Below, piece by piece: positions 37,083 to 46,701 of a DNA stretch of 64,000 nucleotides (its first letter is position 1; the number at the start of each line of letters is the position of its first letter). The stretch is from assembly GCA_903829015.1 (NCBI GenBank), contig CAIKOJ010000051.1, positions 62,001-126,000 of the forward strand. Direction: 5' to 3'. The notes below the pieces were generated by a model. The model searched no databases, was not told the origin of the DNA, and saw nothing but the letters and a program-made list of their open reading frames with translations. The DNA is from an uncultured Bacteroidota bacterium (lineage in GTDB: Bacteria; Bacteroidota; Bacteroidia; Chitinophagales; Chitinophagaceae). The translations under genes were made by a program, and so were the position numbers.

Positions 37083-37381
37083 GACAATAGTTGTTTTGAA
37101 AGTGATTATATATTTTGAGTAAATGCGAAGAAAATACAAAATTCTTATCTCGTTGTTATTAACAGCAATTATAATAAAAGTTAAGCAATATACCGTAAAT
37201 ATTAAATGATTTCAAATCAATATCCTATAGAATTCCAAATGCATAGATAAATATTAGTTATAACGTAAGTTGTGTGTCTTTTTGACTCGAATTTGATAAG
37301 CTGATTGCACATACATTTGCAATGATTTTAGAAAGATTAAAACGGTCTGTTGGTAACAGGAACCAAAGGAAGTAAATTCAG

Positions 37382-38008
37382 GTGCACAACTCCATTGCAA
37401 TAGCGGGTATTCATACGGGAATTGGGAAAACGATTGTTTCTGCAGTAATAGCAGAGGCTTTGGGGGCGGAATATTGGAAACCTGTACAAGCCGGGATCAA
37501 AGAAAGAGATGCTGATCTTTTGCGCGTATTGCTAACAAATGGCGAGCAACGGGTACACGAAGAGGCTGTACTGTTATCCCAACCGTTATCGCCGCATACT
37601 GCAGCTGCCGCTGACAAAGTAGTGATCGACTACAAGCAATTCATGTGGCCGAATACACAAAACAAACTGATCGTTGAAACTGCCGGTGGGATATTATCGC
37701 CGATGTACAATGATTGCACGATGGCTGATTTCATAACGCATTACAAACTGCCGACTCTGCTGGTTTCGTTAAACTATCTAGGCAGCATCAACCATACTTT
37801 GATGACCATTGAAGTAATGAAAAGCCGGGGCATACAATTACTTGGTATTATTATGAACGGGCTGGAGAATGAATCTTCGGAATCGTTTATAACTGAATCC
37901 AGCCGGGTGCCTATTTTGGCGCGAATACCATTTATCAAAGAGTTGAATAATGAAGCAGTGAAGAGAACAGCCTTACAATTGAAACCAATATTATCTAAAT
38001 TACTTTGA
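37382..38008 (+). CDS. bioD: Dethiobiotin synthetase
   Basis: A 208-residue P-loop enzyme that closes the ureido ring of dethiobiotin with ATP and CO2. The P-loop GIHTGIGKT is at 9-17, and the second motif is VETAGGILSP (family VEGAGG). It starts with GTG at 37382, preceded by AAAGGA, because no ATG lies before the P-loop. Its stop is 4 nt before the bioA ATG, so the two are cotranscribed. The 299-nt region before it is shared with the divergent cyclase gene. Confidence 0.95.
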   Translation: MHNSIAIAGIHTGIGKTIVSAVIAEALGAEYWKPVQAGIKERDADLLRVLLTNGEQRVHEEAVLLSQPLSPHTAAAADKVVIDYKQFMWPNTQNKLIVETAGGILSPMYNDCTMADFITHYKLPTLLVSLNYLGSINHTLMTIEVMKSRGIQLLGIIMNGLENESSESFITESSRVPILARIPFIKELNNEAVKRTALQLKPILSKLL

Positions 38009-38012
38009 ACAG

Positions 38013-39284
38013 ATGCCAACAATAAGGGAACGAGATAGTAAAGTAGTGTGGCATCCGTATACACCCATGAAGACCTGGCCTGAGGCTATAGCGATCGTAA
38101 AAGGGGAAGGATTATACCTGATAGATGAAGACGGGAAGAAATACATGGATGCTATTTCATCGTGGTGGGTGAATCTGCATGGGCATGCAAACCAATATAT
38201 AGCTCAAAAAGTGAGTGAGCAGGCAGCTGCACTGGAGCATTGCATATTTGCGGGATTCACACATGAACCCGCTGTGCGTCTTGCAGAACGATTGCTTCAT
38301 ATTTTGCCAGAGGGAATGGAGAAAATATTTTATTCTGACAACGGATCTACTGCGGTGGAAGTAGCCATAAAAATGTCGTTGCAGTATTGGAGTAACAAAG
38401 GAGTTAATAAAAAGAAACTCGTGGCACTGCAGCATGCCTATCATGGCGATACGTTCGGAGCCATGTCGGTAAGTGAAAGAAGTATTTTTACGGAGGCATT
38501 TAAGGAACAGTTATTTGACGTGGCGTTTATACCCTTCCCGGTTATAGGAAATGAAAGGAATAGTTTGGATGAGTTAGAGCGACAGTTGCTGACTGGTGAT
38601 GTGGCGGCCCTTATTGTTGAGCCGCTGGTGCAGGGCGCATCGGGCATGAATATGTACAGCCCTGAAATATTGGAAGGATTATTTGAGCTATGCAGGAAAT
38701 ATAATGCGCTTATTATAGCTGACGAAGTAATGACCGGATTTGGAAGAACAGGACCACTGTTTGCGTGTGGGCATATTTCTGTGTCACCAGATATCGTTTG
38801 TTTATCGAAAGGACTTACAGGTGGTGCTATGCCACTGGGGGTTACTGCCTGCACAAAAGATGTTTTTAATGCGTTTTATGACGACGACCGCATGAAAATG
38901 CTTTACCACGGTCATTCGTTTACTGCAAACCCTACAATTTGTGCCGCAGCACTTGCAAGTCTCGACCTTCTATTGACAGATGACTGTGCCGCGAGCAGGT
39001 TGCGAATTGCTGCATCGCATGCAGCGTTTGCCTCGGAAATAGATGGTCACAGGATGGTGGCTGCGGTAAGGCAAACAGGCACTATCATTGCACTGGAACT
39101 GATGACGCATGAAAGTTCTTATCACCACTCACTGAGAGATACGCTGTATAAGTTCTTTCTGGACAAAGGGATTATCATGAGGCCATTGGGTAATATTATT
39201 TACGTTCTTCCTCCGTATTGTATTACAAATGAAGAGCTGCAATACATTTATAGTTGCATAAGAGAATTGCTGGAAACGTTGTAG
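38013..39284 (+). CDS. bioA: Adenosylmethionine-8-amino-7-oxononanoate aminotransferase
   Basis: A 423-residue class III PLP aminotransferase that uses SAM as amino donor to make 7,8-diaminopelargonate. The opening WHPYTPMKTWPEA is typical of BioA. SSWWVNLHGHAN, the PLP aspartate D237 in IADEVMTGFGRTG and the PLP lysine K266 in LSKGLTGGAMPLG are visible. Start ATG 38013 is 4 nt after the bioD stop. The ferritin-like gene follows 32 nt downstream, in the same direction and probably in the same transcript. Confidence 0.97.
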   Translation: MPTIRERDSKVVWHPYTPMKTWPEAIAIVKGEGLYLIDEDGKKYMDAISSWWVNLHGHANQYIAQKVSEQAAALEHCIFAGFTHEPAVRLAERLLHILPEGMEKIFYSDNGSTAVEVAIKMSLQYWSNKGVNKKKLVALQHAYHGDTFGAMSVSERSIFTEAFKEQLFDVAFIPFPVIGNERNSLDELERQLLTGDVAALIVEPLVQGASGMNMYSPEILEGLFELCRKYNALIIADEVMTGFGRTGPLFACGHISVSPDIVCLSKGLTGGAMPLGVTACTKDVFNAFYDDDRMKMLYHGHSFTANPTICAAALASLDLLLTDDCAASRLRIAASHAAFASEIDGHRMVAAVRQTGTIIALELMTHESSYHHSLRDTLYKFFLDKGIIMRPLGNIIYVLPPYCITNEELQYIYSCIRELLETL

Positions 39285-39316
39285 TGCGTATGCAGGAAAT
39301 AAAATAATAAACATCA

Positions 39317-39940
39317 ATGACCGAAATAAGATTCAGAAAAATAATTGAGGAGATCGTTTCATCGGGTGAAGCGCATGCCAAGTGGCTGAACAGCTTATCA
39401 ATGATGGAAAATACGGGAGCCAGAAAGATATCGAAATATGAACACCCGATATATACAGGCATTATAGTACTGAAGCATGCCGCTGAGGAAGCGCGCCATG
39501 CCTATTATCTTAAGAAGCAAATAAGTAAGCTATCAAAAGAGGCTTGCCCGGATTTTTCACATCCTTATCTGCTGGCACCGGTTGAAAGCCATCATTACCT
39601 GAATATGCTTGACGTGGAAGCGTGCCGTTTCCTGAAGCGAAAACTAAATCTGGAAGGGAGGGCATTGAAACATGGTGCGTATCTGCTGGTGACATATTCA
39701 ATTGAGGTGAGGGCTGATATGCTTTATGGGATCTATCAGGAAGTGCTGACGAGCAAAGGATCGAAAGTAAATGTGAAATCTATTATTGCGGAAGAAGAAG
39801 GGCATCTGGAAGAAATGCAAAAGATGTTGGAAGTTTTCCATCCGGAATGGAGACAACTGGCCGATGAAATGTGTGCCAATGAACAAAGACTTTTTGAGCA
39901 TTGGGTAAGTGCAATTGGTAAAGAGTTGGGGATACAGTAG
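39317..39940 (+). CDS. Ferritin-like di-iron protein, last gene of the bioD-bioA unit
   Basis: A 207-residue all-helical cytoplasmic protein. The ligand set of a four-helix-bundle di-iron site can be read: E18 (helix 1), E58 and H61 in EEARHAYY, E130 in YSIEVRAD, and E160 and H163 in EEEGHLEEM. That is E, ExxH, E, ExxH, as in ferritin-like oxidases and MiaE/AurF-type oxygenases. The spacing differs from bacterioferritin, so storage is less likely than an oxygen-dependent reaction. It starts 32 nt after bioA in the same direction. This window holds no pimelate-forming gene (bioC/bioH), so a role in supplying the bioF substrate is conceivable, but that is inference. Its 3' end touches the convergent TPR gene. 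Confidence 0.75.
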   Translation: MTEIRFRKIIEEIVSSGEAHAKWLNSLSMMENTGARKISKYEHPIYTGIIVLKHAAEEARHAYYLKKQISKLSKEACPDFSHPYLLAPVESHHYLNMLDVEACRFLKRKLNLEGRALKHGAYLLVTYSIEVRADMLYGIYQEVLTSKGSKVNVKSIIAEEEGHLEEMQKMLEVFHPEWRQLADEMCANEQRLFEHWVSAIGKELGIQ

Positions 39941-39941
39941 T

Positions 39942-41432
39942 TTATTTTCCTTCCAGTCTGTTAATGCCTGCTTTGGCCTGCTGGTCAATTGAATTTTGAA
40001 AATCGTGGTAGGGCATCTGCAGGCACTCTTTGTAGCGTTGCATTGCAGGTGTAGGTTTATTGCTGCGCTCGTACATTTTCCCCATTTGCAACGCGGCTCT
40101 GGCAGCGAATTGTTCGTGTCGTTCTTTTCCGGTGTTGATTGTGTACTGATAATACTCTATAGCTTTCGAAAAGTTATCTGTTTCTTCGTAGATGCGGCCC
40201 ATCCTGAAGTAGTATTCGGCTTTGTCGGTGGGATTGCTGAGCACATTATTGTCAATTGTTGCAAGCGTTGAAAATGCTTTATTATAGTAACCAGCCTCGA
40301 TGAGCAATCTTGACCTTAATAGTATCTTGTTAGGCCATATGCCAGTCTCCACGAACTTTTGGGCCTGTTTGTCGGCATCTATCCTGGCCGTACCATTTTT
40401 GCTGATCTGACTACGGCAATATGAAGCCTTGCTGAGATCACCAGCCAGGTACCAGATCAACGACATTCTCTGCCAGCAATCTTTTATGTATAGGTCGCTT
40501 TTATTTTTTTTCAGGTAGCTGTTGAAATAATAAGCGGACGCCGTATCGCATTGGTTATAAAGCGCACAGCCCATTTGGTAGTCGAAGACGGGATACAATC
40601 CGAACGAGGCGTCGACTGAAGCAACTTTGAGTATTTGAATGGCCTCGTCTGACTTTCTGAGATCAAGTGCGAGGTTGGCTTTCACATAGGTATTGAGTAG
40701 GTTGTTGTTTGTGGAGAAGCTTTTGCTGTTGAGGAAATCCCATACTTCTTTTTGCTCCGGTAACAGGTAGAAGCGGGTATAAAGAGCATACAACACGGTT
40801 TCGGCATAAAAAGGGTCGTTGTTGTTGTGTGATCCAATAAACGCATTCAGTTTGCCGGTGCCATTTCTTACATTGCCTTTCATGCCAAAAATGGAAGCCA
40901 ACCATTTGTAGTTGCCGGGAAGTGAGCCTACGACCGCCTCTTCAAGACCGAAGAAGGTGTTGTTGTATTCGAATTGAGGAAATAATTTCTGGTTTTCCTT
41001 TAGCAGAGCAAAGGACTTACGGAAATAGTTGGCGGTATTATACTGCTCGCCAAACCGCATATTGATGATAGCCCAGTGCAGGTAAACGCCTGCTTTACAG
41101 AACCGGTACCAGGGAGAAGACTGATCGCCTTTATCGAGGAGGTCGATATGCTCGCTGAGGTGGTCTGCCCGTTGTTTTAAATCAGACTTGCTGCAGTTGA
41201 GCAAGAGGAGGATACAATCTTCGTAATCTGAGATATATACTGCCAACAGATTGTATGGGTCGGCTTTTATCTCATTGAGCAGGCAGGAGCGCGCATCTGC
41301 AATGTGCAGAGATAGGTAGTGCTGATATGCCTTTCTGCAATTTTCGGTATAGGTGTAGTGATAATCAGGTGCTGAAGCGCTACACCTGATGACGCAGAAT
41401 ACAAACAAAATTGCCAGCAGGTATCGCTTCAT
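39942..41432 (-). CDS. Secreted or periplasmic TPR protein
   Basis: A 496-residue protein with signal peptide MKRYLLAILFVFCVIRCSASA. The C-terminal third has clear TPR-like helices (AEYYFRMGRIYEETDNFSKAIEYYQY; RAALQMGKMYERSNKPTPAMQRYKECL). The N-terminal part is also helical repeat. Typical partners are other envelope proteins, but nothing specific is suggested. Its stop lies 1 nt after that of the ferritin-like gene on the other strand. It is followed upstream by lysC on the same strand (45-nt gap). Confidence 0.78.
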   Translation of the reverse strand: MKRYLLAILFVFCVIRCSASAPDYHYTYTENCRKAYQHYLSLHIADARSCLLNEIKADPYNLLAVYISDYEDCILLLLNCSKSDLKQRADHLSEHIDLLDKGDQSSPWYRFCKAGVYLHWAIINMRFGEQYNTANYFRKSFALLKENQKLFPQFEYNNTFFGLEEAVVGSLPGNYKWLASIFGMKGNVRNGTGKLNAFIGSHNNNDPFYAETVLYALYTRFYLLPEQKEVWDFLNSKSFSTNNNLLNTYVKANLALDLRKSDEAIQILKVASVDASFGLYPVFDYQMGCALYNQCDTASAYYFNSYLKKNKSDLYIKDCWQRMSLIWYLAGDLSKASYCRSQISKNGTARIDADKQAQKFVETGIWPNKILLRSRLLIEAGYYNKAFSTLATIDNNVLSNPTDKAEYYFRMGRIYEETDNFSKAIEYYQYTINTGKERHEQFAARAALQMGKMYERSNKPTPAMQRYKECLQMPYHDFQNSIDQQAKAGINRLEGK

Positions 41433-41476
41433 GGCCTAAAGTTAAGCATGTGATCAGAACTAAGCGCTGCACTTAT

Positions 41477-42742
41477 TTATTTCATCACCACCTGAAGGGT
41501 CTTACGAGTTTCCTGACGAAGCAAGATCTGTTTGTTTTTTGTGAGTTCCTGAACAGATGCAGTATTGAAATGACGGATGGTAAGGATATGTACATTTTCA
41601 TTAAGCGCAACCTTGTAGTCTTTGCTGAGTGCTTTTTTCAGTGCCGCTATTTTATCTTCTCTGTTATCGATACAGGCAACGAAGCTAATGGCCGCATTCT
41701 GTATGAGGTTGATCTTCACTTTCAGGTCGTGAAAAATACTGTATATTTTGCTCAGGTTATCTTCGGTAATGAATGAGAAATCTTTGGTAGTGACCTGAAT
41801 CAATACCTGTTTGTCTTTAAGTACAATGAGGGGCGGGTAGTTAGTGGCATCTGCATCGGCTTTAATTACAGAGCCGGGCAGTGATCTGTCGAAGAAGCAT
41901 TTTACGTAAAGAGGGATGTTGGCATTCTGTAACGGCTTAATGGTTTTAGGGTGAATGATCTGTGCACCGTAAAAGGCCATTTCAATTACTTCGTTATAGG
42001 ATATAGCGTCGATCTTTACTGTGTTAGGGAATAGTTTTGGATCTGCGTTCTGGAGGCCTGCCACATCTTTCCAAATGGTTACTGACTCCATCCCTAGCAT
42101 AGCAGCAAGAATGGCTGCGGTATAATCGGAGCCCTCGCGGCCCAATGTTACAGATTTTCCACCCTGTGTTGAGCCTATGAATCCCTGAGTAACTACTACT
42201 TTTCCGCGTTTTAATTCACGACCGATAATAGTCTGGGCATCCAATTTGGTGTGGTTCCAGTCGACTACCGCATCGCGGTATGTATCATCGGTTAGTACTA
42301 CTTTCCTGATATCGACCCAAAGATTCGAAACTTTATTTTGGTCGAGGAAAACGGAGAACATGCGCGATGAGAGCAATTCGCCCATACATACAATCTGGTC
42401 GTATGAGTAATCATAACGGTTGGGATCAACGTTGTTCACAGCCCGTTCAAGTTCCGTAAAATGGGTATTCAATGCCTGCTCTGCAACTACGTAGTGTGTA
42501 TCGTCTAACAGAGCTTTGGCAAATTCCAGATGCTGCTGTTCAAGGGTTTTGGTGGCAACAAGTGCATCTTCGTTCTTACCCCTGCAGGCCAGATTCACAA
42601 TATTCTCGAGTGCATTGGTTGTTTTACCCAACGCAGACAATACAAGCAGTAGTGGTTTGGCTTCATCATTAATTATTGGCAATAAGGCAGCCATTCTACC
42701 TGCATCGGCTATAGATGCACCCCCGAATTTAAAAACACGCAT
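41477..42742 (-). CDS. lysC: Aspartate kinase, monofunctional
   Basis: A 421-residue aspartokinase, the first step of the lysine/threonine/methionine pathway. The opening MRVFKFGGASI contains the KFGG motif. The aspartate-binding QGFIGSTQGGKSVTLGREGSDYTA and WKDVAGLQNADPK are typical. The C-terminal 120 residues contain ACT domains (VLIQVTTKDFSFITEDNLSKIYSIF; LIQNAAISF) for allosteric control. There is no homoserine dehydrogenase extension. Neighbours are unrelated to amino-acid synthesis. Confidence 0.93.
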   Translation of the reverse strand: MRVFKFGGASIADAGRMAALLPIINDEAKPLLLVLSALGKTTNALENIVNLACRGKNEDALVATKTLEQQHLEFAKALLDDTHYVVAEQALNTHFTELERAVNNVDPNRYDYSYDQIVCMGELLSSRMFSVFLDQNKVSNLWVDIRKVVLTDDTYRDAVVDWNHTKLDAQTIIGRELKRGKVVVTQGFIGSTQGGKSVTLGREGSDYTAAILAAMLGMESVTIWKDVAGLQNADPKLFPNTVKIDAISYNEVIEMAFYGAQIIHPKTIKPLQNANIPLYVKCFFDRSLPGSVIKADADATNYPPLIVLKDKQVLIQVTTKDFSFITEDNLSKIYSIFHDLKVKINLIQNAAISFVACIDNREDKIAALKKALSKDYKVALNENVHILTIRHFNTASVQELTKNKQILLRQETRKTLQVVMK

Positions 42743-42880
42743 AAAATCTTAAAACAAAAATTTAAATTAAAAACAGAGGGTAAAGATAATTTGTAAATCT
42801 GCAATCAGGTGACAAACAGTAAGAAAAAGAGATGCAAAAAAGTGCTTCTTCACTATTTCTCTTTGAAGTTACTGCGTTCA

Positions 42881-44740
42881 TTAAATCACCTTCTTACCCC
42901 TCATAGCATCCTTCAATGCTGCATCCATTACCCGCTCAGCGAAAGGCCTGGACATATCGTTCAACACTTCAGTTGCATTATGTATCCGGTCTTTGTCTTT
43001 GGCATTGATGGCATCGCGCAGTAACTGAATATAGCTTTTGGTTGAAGATATCTCTTCTTCTGTGAGGGCCTCCTTGTGCTTAGTAATGAATTTCTCGGTC
43101 GTATCTATCATTTGTTGCGCCTCGGTGGCGGCCTCTACCAATGCACGTGTTTTAATATCGTCTTTGGCGTGGGTGAGTGAATCCATGAGCATGTTCTCCA
43201 CTTCTTCATCAGTAAGTCCGTATTGAGGTTTCACATCTATGCTCTGCGCTACGCCACTGCGTAACTCGGTAGCGCTTACTTTCAGGATACCGTCGGCATC
43301 GATTAGGAAGGTAACTTCTACTTTTGGTAAGCCTGCAGGCATGCCGGGAATACCAGAGAGGTTGAATTCTGATAGCTTACGGTTGTCTTTTACCAGATCA
43401 CGCTCGCCCTGATAAACGGAAATGCGCATACTGCTTTGTCCGTCTTTTTGTGTGGTGTACTGCCGGCCTACTTTAGAAGGTATCTTAGAGTTTCGGGGAA
43501 GGAGCACGTCCATCAGCCCACCCATTGTTTCAATGCCCAAGGAAAGTGGCGTTACATCCAGCAAGAGCATTTCAGTGTTGTTGCCAGCAAGTATATCAGC
43601 TTGCACGGCAGCACCTAGTGCTACTACTTCATCAGGATTTAAATTATCGTACACATCACGTCCAAAAAACTTCTTTACGCTTTCTTTTACGAGTGGCACC
43701 CTGGTTGAGCCACCCACCATAATCACTGCATCGATTTGCTCAGATTTTAGTCCGGCATCGCGCAATGAGTTTCCGCAGGCAGTGATAGTGCGGTCGATGA
43801 GCGGTTGTATCAATTCGTTGAATTGCTCTCTGGTAAGGGCAACAGGGTGGTCGCCAATGGTGCCTTCAAAGGTTTCGTTATCAGAAAGATGGACTTTTGC
43901 AGATTCTGCTGTGATCCTGAATTGCTGGGCAAGTGATTTGAAAGTACTTAGTTCGTTGTCGGTAATTCCAAGTTGTCGCTGCCAGTGTTTTACAATGGCA
44001 TTGTCCATGTCGTCGCCACCCAGGTAGGTATCTCCGTTTGTAGACAACACTTCAAAAATGCCGTTGTGGAGGGTAAGTATAGAGATATCGAATGTTCCGC
44101 CACCGAGGTCATAAACCGCTATGGTTTTCTCTTCGTTGCTCTTTACACCAAGTCCGTACGCCAGACTTGCCGCAGTGGGCTCGTTGATGATACGCAATAC
44201 ATCGAGACCAGCGAGCCTGCCGGCATCGCGTGTAGCCTGCCGCTGCGCATCGTTGAAATAGGCAGGAACAGTAATTACTGCCTTGCTGATTCCTGTTTTT
44301 AATATATGCTCTGCCCTCTTCTTTAACTCTTTTAGTATATAAGATGATAGCTCGATAGGTGAGTAAAAGGTGTCGCCCACTTTAATTTTTACCAGCGCAT
44401 CGGTGTTATCGTCGATGATATTGTATGCGAAAAAGCCTGTGTCGTTGCGCACGTCGTTGTACGACTTGCCCATGAGGCGTTTTACAGAATATATGGTGCG
44501 TTCAGGCTGTGCTATCAACAATTCTTTTGCAGGGTTGCCTACAGTGGCGTTGCCAAATTCATCGAAATGAACAATAGACGGAACAAGGGCCAGCCCGTCA
44601 ACATCTTTCAATGCAATGGGTAAGTGGGTATCTCCCCGCACAATGGCGATAAGACTATTGGTGGTACCCAAATCTATACCTACTATAATTTCCTCCTGTT
44701 GTATACTGCCAGTAACTAAATTAATGGCCACCTTACCCAT
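42881..44740 (-). CDS. hscA: HscA-type Hsp70 chaperone
   Basis: A 619-residue Hsp70. The actin-like ATPase has phosphate-1 GIDLGTTNS, connect-1 and phosphate-2 [13 protein letters not shown], and adenosine motif [13 protein letters not shown]. The substrate-binding domain is shorter than in DnaK. The N-terminal extension [16 protein letters not shown] before the ATPase is characteristic of HscA, which assists Fe-S cluster assembly on IscU. No hscB or isc genes are adjacent, so the assignment rests on sequence style. A role as partner of the J-domain protein at 11005 is untested. Confidence 0.82.
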   Translation of the reverse strand: MGKVAINLVTGSIQQEEIIVGIDLGTTNSLIAIVRGDTHLPIALKDVDGLALVPSIVHFDEFGNATVGNPAKELLIAQPERTIYSVKRLMGKSYNDVRNDTGFFAYNIIDDNTDALVKIKVGDTFYSPIELSSYILKELKKRAEHILKTGISKAVITVPAYFNDAQRQATRDAGRLAGLDVLRIINEPTAASLAYGLGVKSNEEKTIAVYDLGGGTFDISILTLHNGIFEVLSTNGDTYLGGDDMDNAIVKHWQRQLGITDNELSTFKSLAQQFRITAESAKVHLSDNETFEGTIGDHPVALTREQFNELIQPLIDRTITACGNSLRDAGLKSEQIDAVIMVGGSTRVPLVKESVKKFFGRDVYDNLNPDEVVALGAAVQADILAGNNTEMLLLDVTPLSLGIETMGGLMDVLLPRNSKIPSKVGRQYTTQKDGQSSMRISVYQGERDLVKDNRKLSEFNLSGIPGMPAGLPKVEVTFLIDADGILKVSATELRSGVAQSIDVKPQYGLTDEEVENMLMDSLTHAKDDIKTRALVEAATEAQQMIDTTEKFITKHKEALTEEEISSTKSYIQLLRDAINAKDKDRIHNATEVLNDMSRPFAERVMDAALKDAMRGKKVI

Positions 44741-44908
44741 ATAATGATTTTATAATTGAGGTGCAAAGGTATGTGATAAAGGCATTATCAAAGTTTGCCG
44801 ACGTAAATAGCTCTATAGTGTTTACTGATAATATACATTAGATGAATTTCTACCTGTTAAGATGATATTGAACTGTTTTTATGTGCAATAGAAAATGTGT
44901 ATTATTGT

Positions 44909-45430
44909 ATGCGGCAAACATCTTTTATGTATAGAGTTTTGATACCGGGATTGATCCTGACCAGTGTTTTATTTAGTTCCTGCGGTTTTTATGAACACCG
45001 GGAAAGGCAGGTACTATTTAATGAAGTTGCTGCTACGAATGACACTTTGGATAAGTTGGTGCGTGGATGGCATCAGACTTTGGAAAAAGCGGTGATCACA
45101 AAGAATTTTTCAACGCTGGGCAGTGAGCGTATTAAAATTGGACAATTTATCAGCAGGAGGAGATCGCTGATTGCCAATTTGGAGTTGCCACCCGATGCAC
45201 ACACGCTCAGAGAAAGTGAGGATGTTTTTCTTACCGCACAATCTGTTATGGTTACCGATATCTACCCTCGCTTTGAATCTTTTAATGACCTCACCCCAAG
45301 AGATACGATACAAGCAAGACGTAAACTTGTAGCAGCCGATCAGGATACAGAACTTGCCTGGAAGCTAACGATCAAAAAATCGCTGGAAGCTTTTGCAATA
45401 AAAAACAAACTTAAGAGTTCTAAGAAATAG
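44909..45430 (+). CDS. Small lipoprotein, unknown function
   Basis: A lipoprotein of about 173 residues, lipobox LFSSCGFY. ATG 44909 or 44927 (MYRVLIPGLILTS) are both possible starts. The mature part is helical and charged, with no known domain. It lies 66 nt upstream of the secreted protein at 45497, in the same direction, so they may be coexpressed. Confidence 0.6.
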   Translation: MRQTSFMYRVLIPGLILTSVLFSSCGFYEHRERQVLFNEVAATNDTLDKLVRGWHQTLEKAVITKNFSTLGSERIKIGQFISRRRSLIANLELPPDAHTLRESEDVFLTAQSVMVTDIYPRFESFNDLTPRDTIQARRKLVAADQDTELAWKLTIKKSLEAFAIKNKLKSSKK

Positions 45431-45496
45431 CGCACCGGCACTTGTGATCCCTTTTTGCTCCGGAGACTGAAAATTTGAAATACCAAGACATCTTGT

Positions 45497-46366
45497 ATGA
45501 AAAAATATTTTTCAGTACTTATAGCACTTTTATTGCCGCTTGTATTGCAGGCAAGCAAGCGCACCATGAATATGACCGACGCGATTAAGGGTCATTTTGT
45601 AAAAATGACAGCTGTCAACTTTAAAGGAGGATTTACCGGTACATCCGTAAGGCTATCAGTTGCCAACCTCAAAAAAGACTCCCTTGACCTTACGGTAGAT
45701 CTAGGTATTATATTAAAACCGGAGGATTCAAGCTATCAGCCAATGGTACTTGCCGGAGAAGAGAATCTTGTGCTGGAACCTAATCAGAAAGGATCGGTGG
45801 ATGTGGAGGTGTTTTGCGGGAACAGTCCGCTGCACTGCCCTAAAAAGGATTTGCGGTACACCTACTGGAAGAAAGGCAGCAATGAACTGATCAGTGTGCT
45901 CACCTATATCCATAATCACAGACTGTATGACTATCTTGGGCAGTCGGCAGTATGGACGATAACCAATATGCACAATGCTGGAGCGGTGTATGACCAGAGC
46001 AGGGATTCATTGTCGAAGAAACTGATAGATACCATTTGTGCGGTAACACATAGGGCAAAACCTGATTATTATACAATAACGGCGCAGAACGAGGTGCCGG
46101 GTCAGACAGCTTATACTGCAAAGACGATGAAAATCGTAGCGCAGTTCGATGTATTACTGAAGGGTTCAGCGATACTTACTTTAGGTGTATTTGATGAGAG
46201 AGAACATATGATAGAAGCTATTTTTGAGCGAAAGCGTTTCGAAAAAGGTATGCACCAAGTCGAAGCGAATTTTAACGCAGAGGCCTATGGAGCCGGAAAG
46301 TTTAAAATAAGACTTATGGACTCTGAACGAGTACTACAGGAGAAAAAAGTGGTAGCTGAAGAATAG
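45497..46366 (+). CDS. Secreted protein of unknown function
   Basis: A 289-residue protein with signal peptide MKKYFSVLIALLLPLVLQA. The body is beta-strand rich (FTGTSVRLSVANLKKDSLDL; VLKGSAILTLGVFDE), perhaps one or two sandwich domains. A motif FCGNSPLHCPKKD has two cysteines. No T9SS tail is present. It ends 3 nt before the convergent small lipoprotein gene. Confidence 0.65.
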   Translation: MKKYFSVLIALLLPLVLQASKRTMNMTDAIKGHFVKMTAVNFKGGFTGTSVRLSVANLKKDSLDLTVDLGIILKPEDSSYQPMVLAGEENLVLEPNQKGSVDVEVFCGNSPLHCPKKDLRYTYWKKGSNELISVLTYIHNHRLYDYLGQSAVWTITNMHNAGAVYDQSRDSLSKKLIDTICAVTHRAKPDYYTITAQNEVPGQTAYTAKTMKIVAQFDVLLKGSAILTLGVFDEREHMIEAIFERKRFEKGMHQVEANFNAEAYGAGKFKIRLMDSERVLQEKKVVAEE

Positions 46367-46369
46367 TGG

Positions 46370-46597
46370 TCAATATCTGAAATGCCCTCTGTATGGATGC
46401 GGCCGCATGCCGTACTTGTGCCGGCCCCAGTACATTCGTTTCACATTCATGTGGCGCTCACGCCCCCAGTGGCGGCTAAAACGACCAGATGGATGCCATG
46501 ATTTATAAGTAGTACCCGAGGCATAGCGCATCTGGCAACCGCTGCCAAACACCAGCAATATCAGCACAGCCAATGAAAAGAATACCTTGTTGAACAT
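46370..46597 (-). CDS. Short lipoprotein with Arg/His/Tyr-rich tail
   Basis: A 75-residue protein from ATG 46597: signal MFNKVFFSLAVLILLVFGSGC with lipobox GSGC, then a short mature part very rich in Arg, His, Gly, Tyr and Trp (HPSGRFSRHWGRERH; YWGRHKYGMRPHPYRGHFRY). The function is unknown. The histidines could bind metal. The longer frame upstream (ATG 46648) places the signal peptide too far inside and was rejected. Confidence 0.6.
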   Translation of the reverse strand: MFNKVFFSLAVLILLVFGSGCQMRYASGTTYKSWHPSGRFSRHWGRERHMNVKRMYWGRHKYGMRPHPYRGHFRY

Positions 46598-46701
46598 AAA
46601 GGGACTAAGATAATCCGTGTGATAAAAAGGCCGAAGTAAATCGGGCAAATAATATCAGCGAATTACAACGCCGCTACCTATCTGCCCGATGACTACTAAC
46701 T

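Noticed and set aside
43422-44027. 201-codon plus-strand frame rich in serine
   Set aside because: Antisense to the Hsp70 gene. Serine/proline-rich composition comes from the complementary strand.
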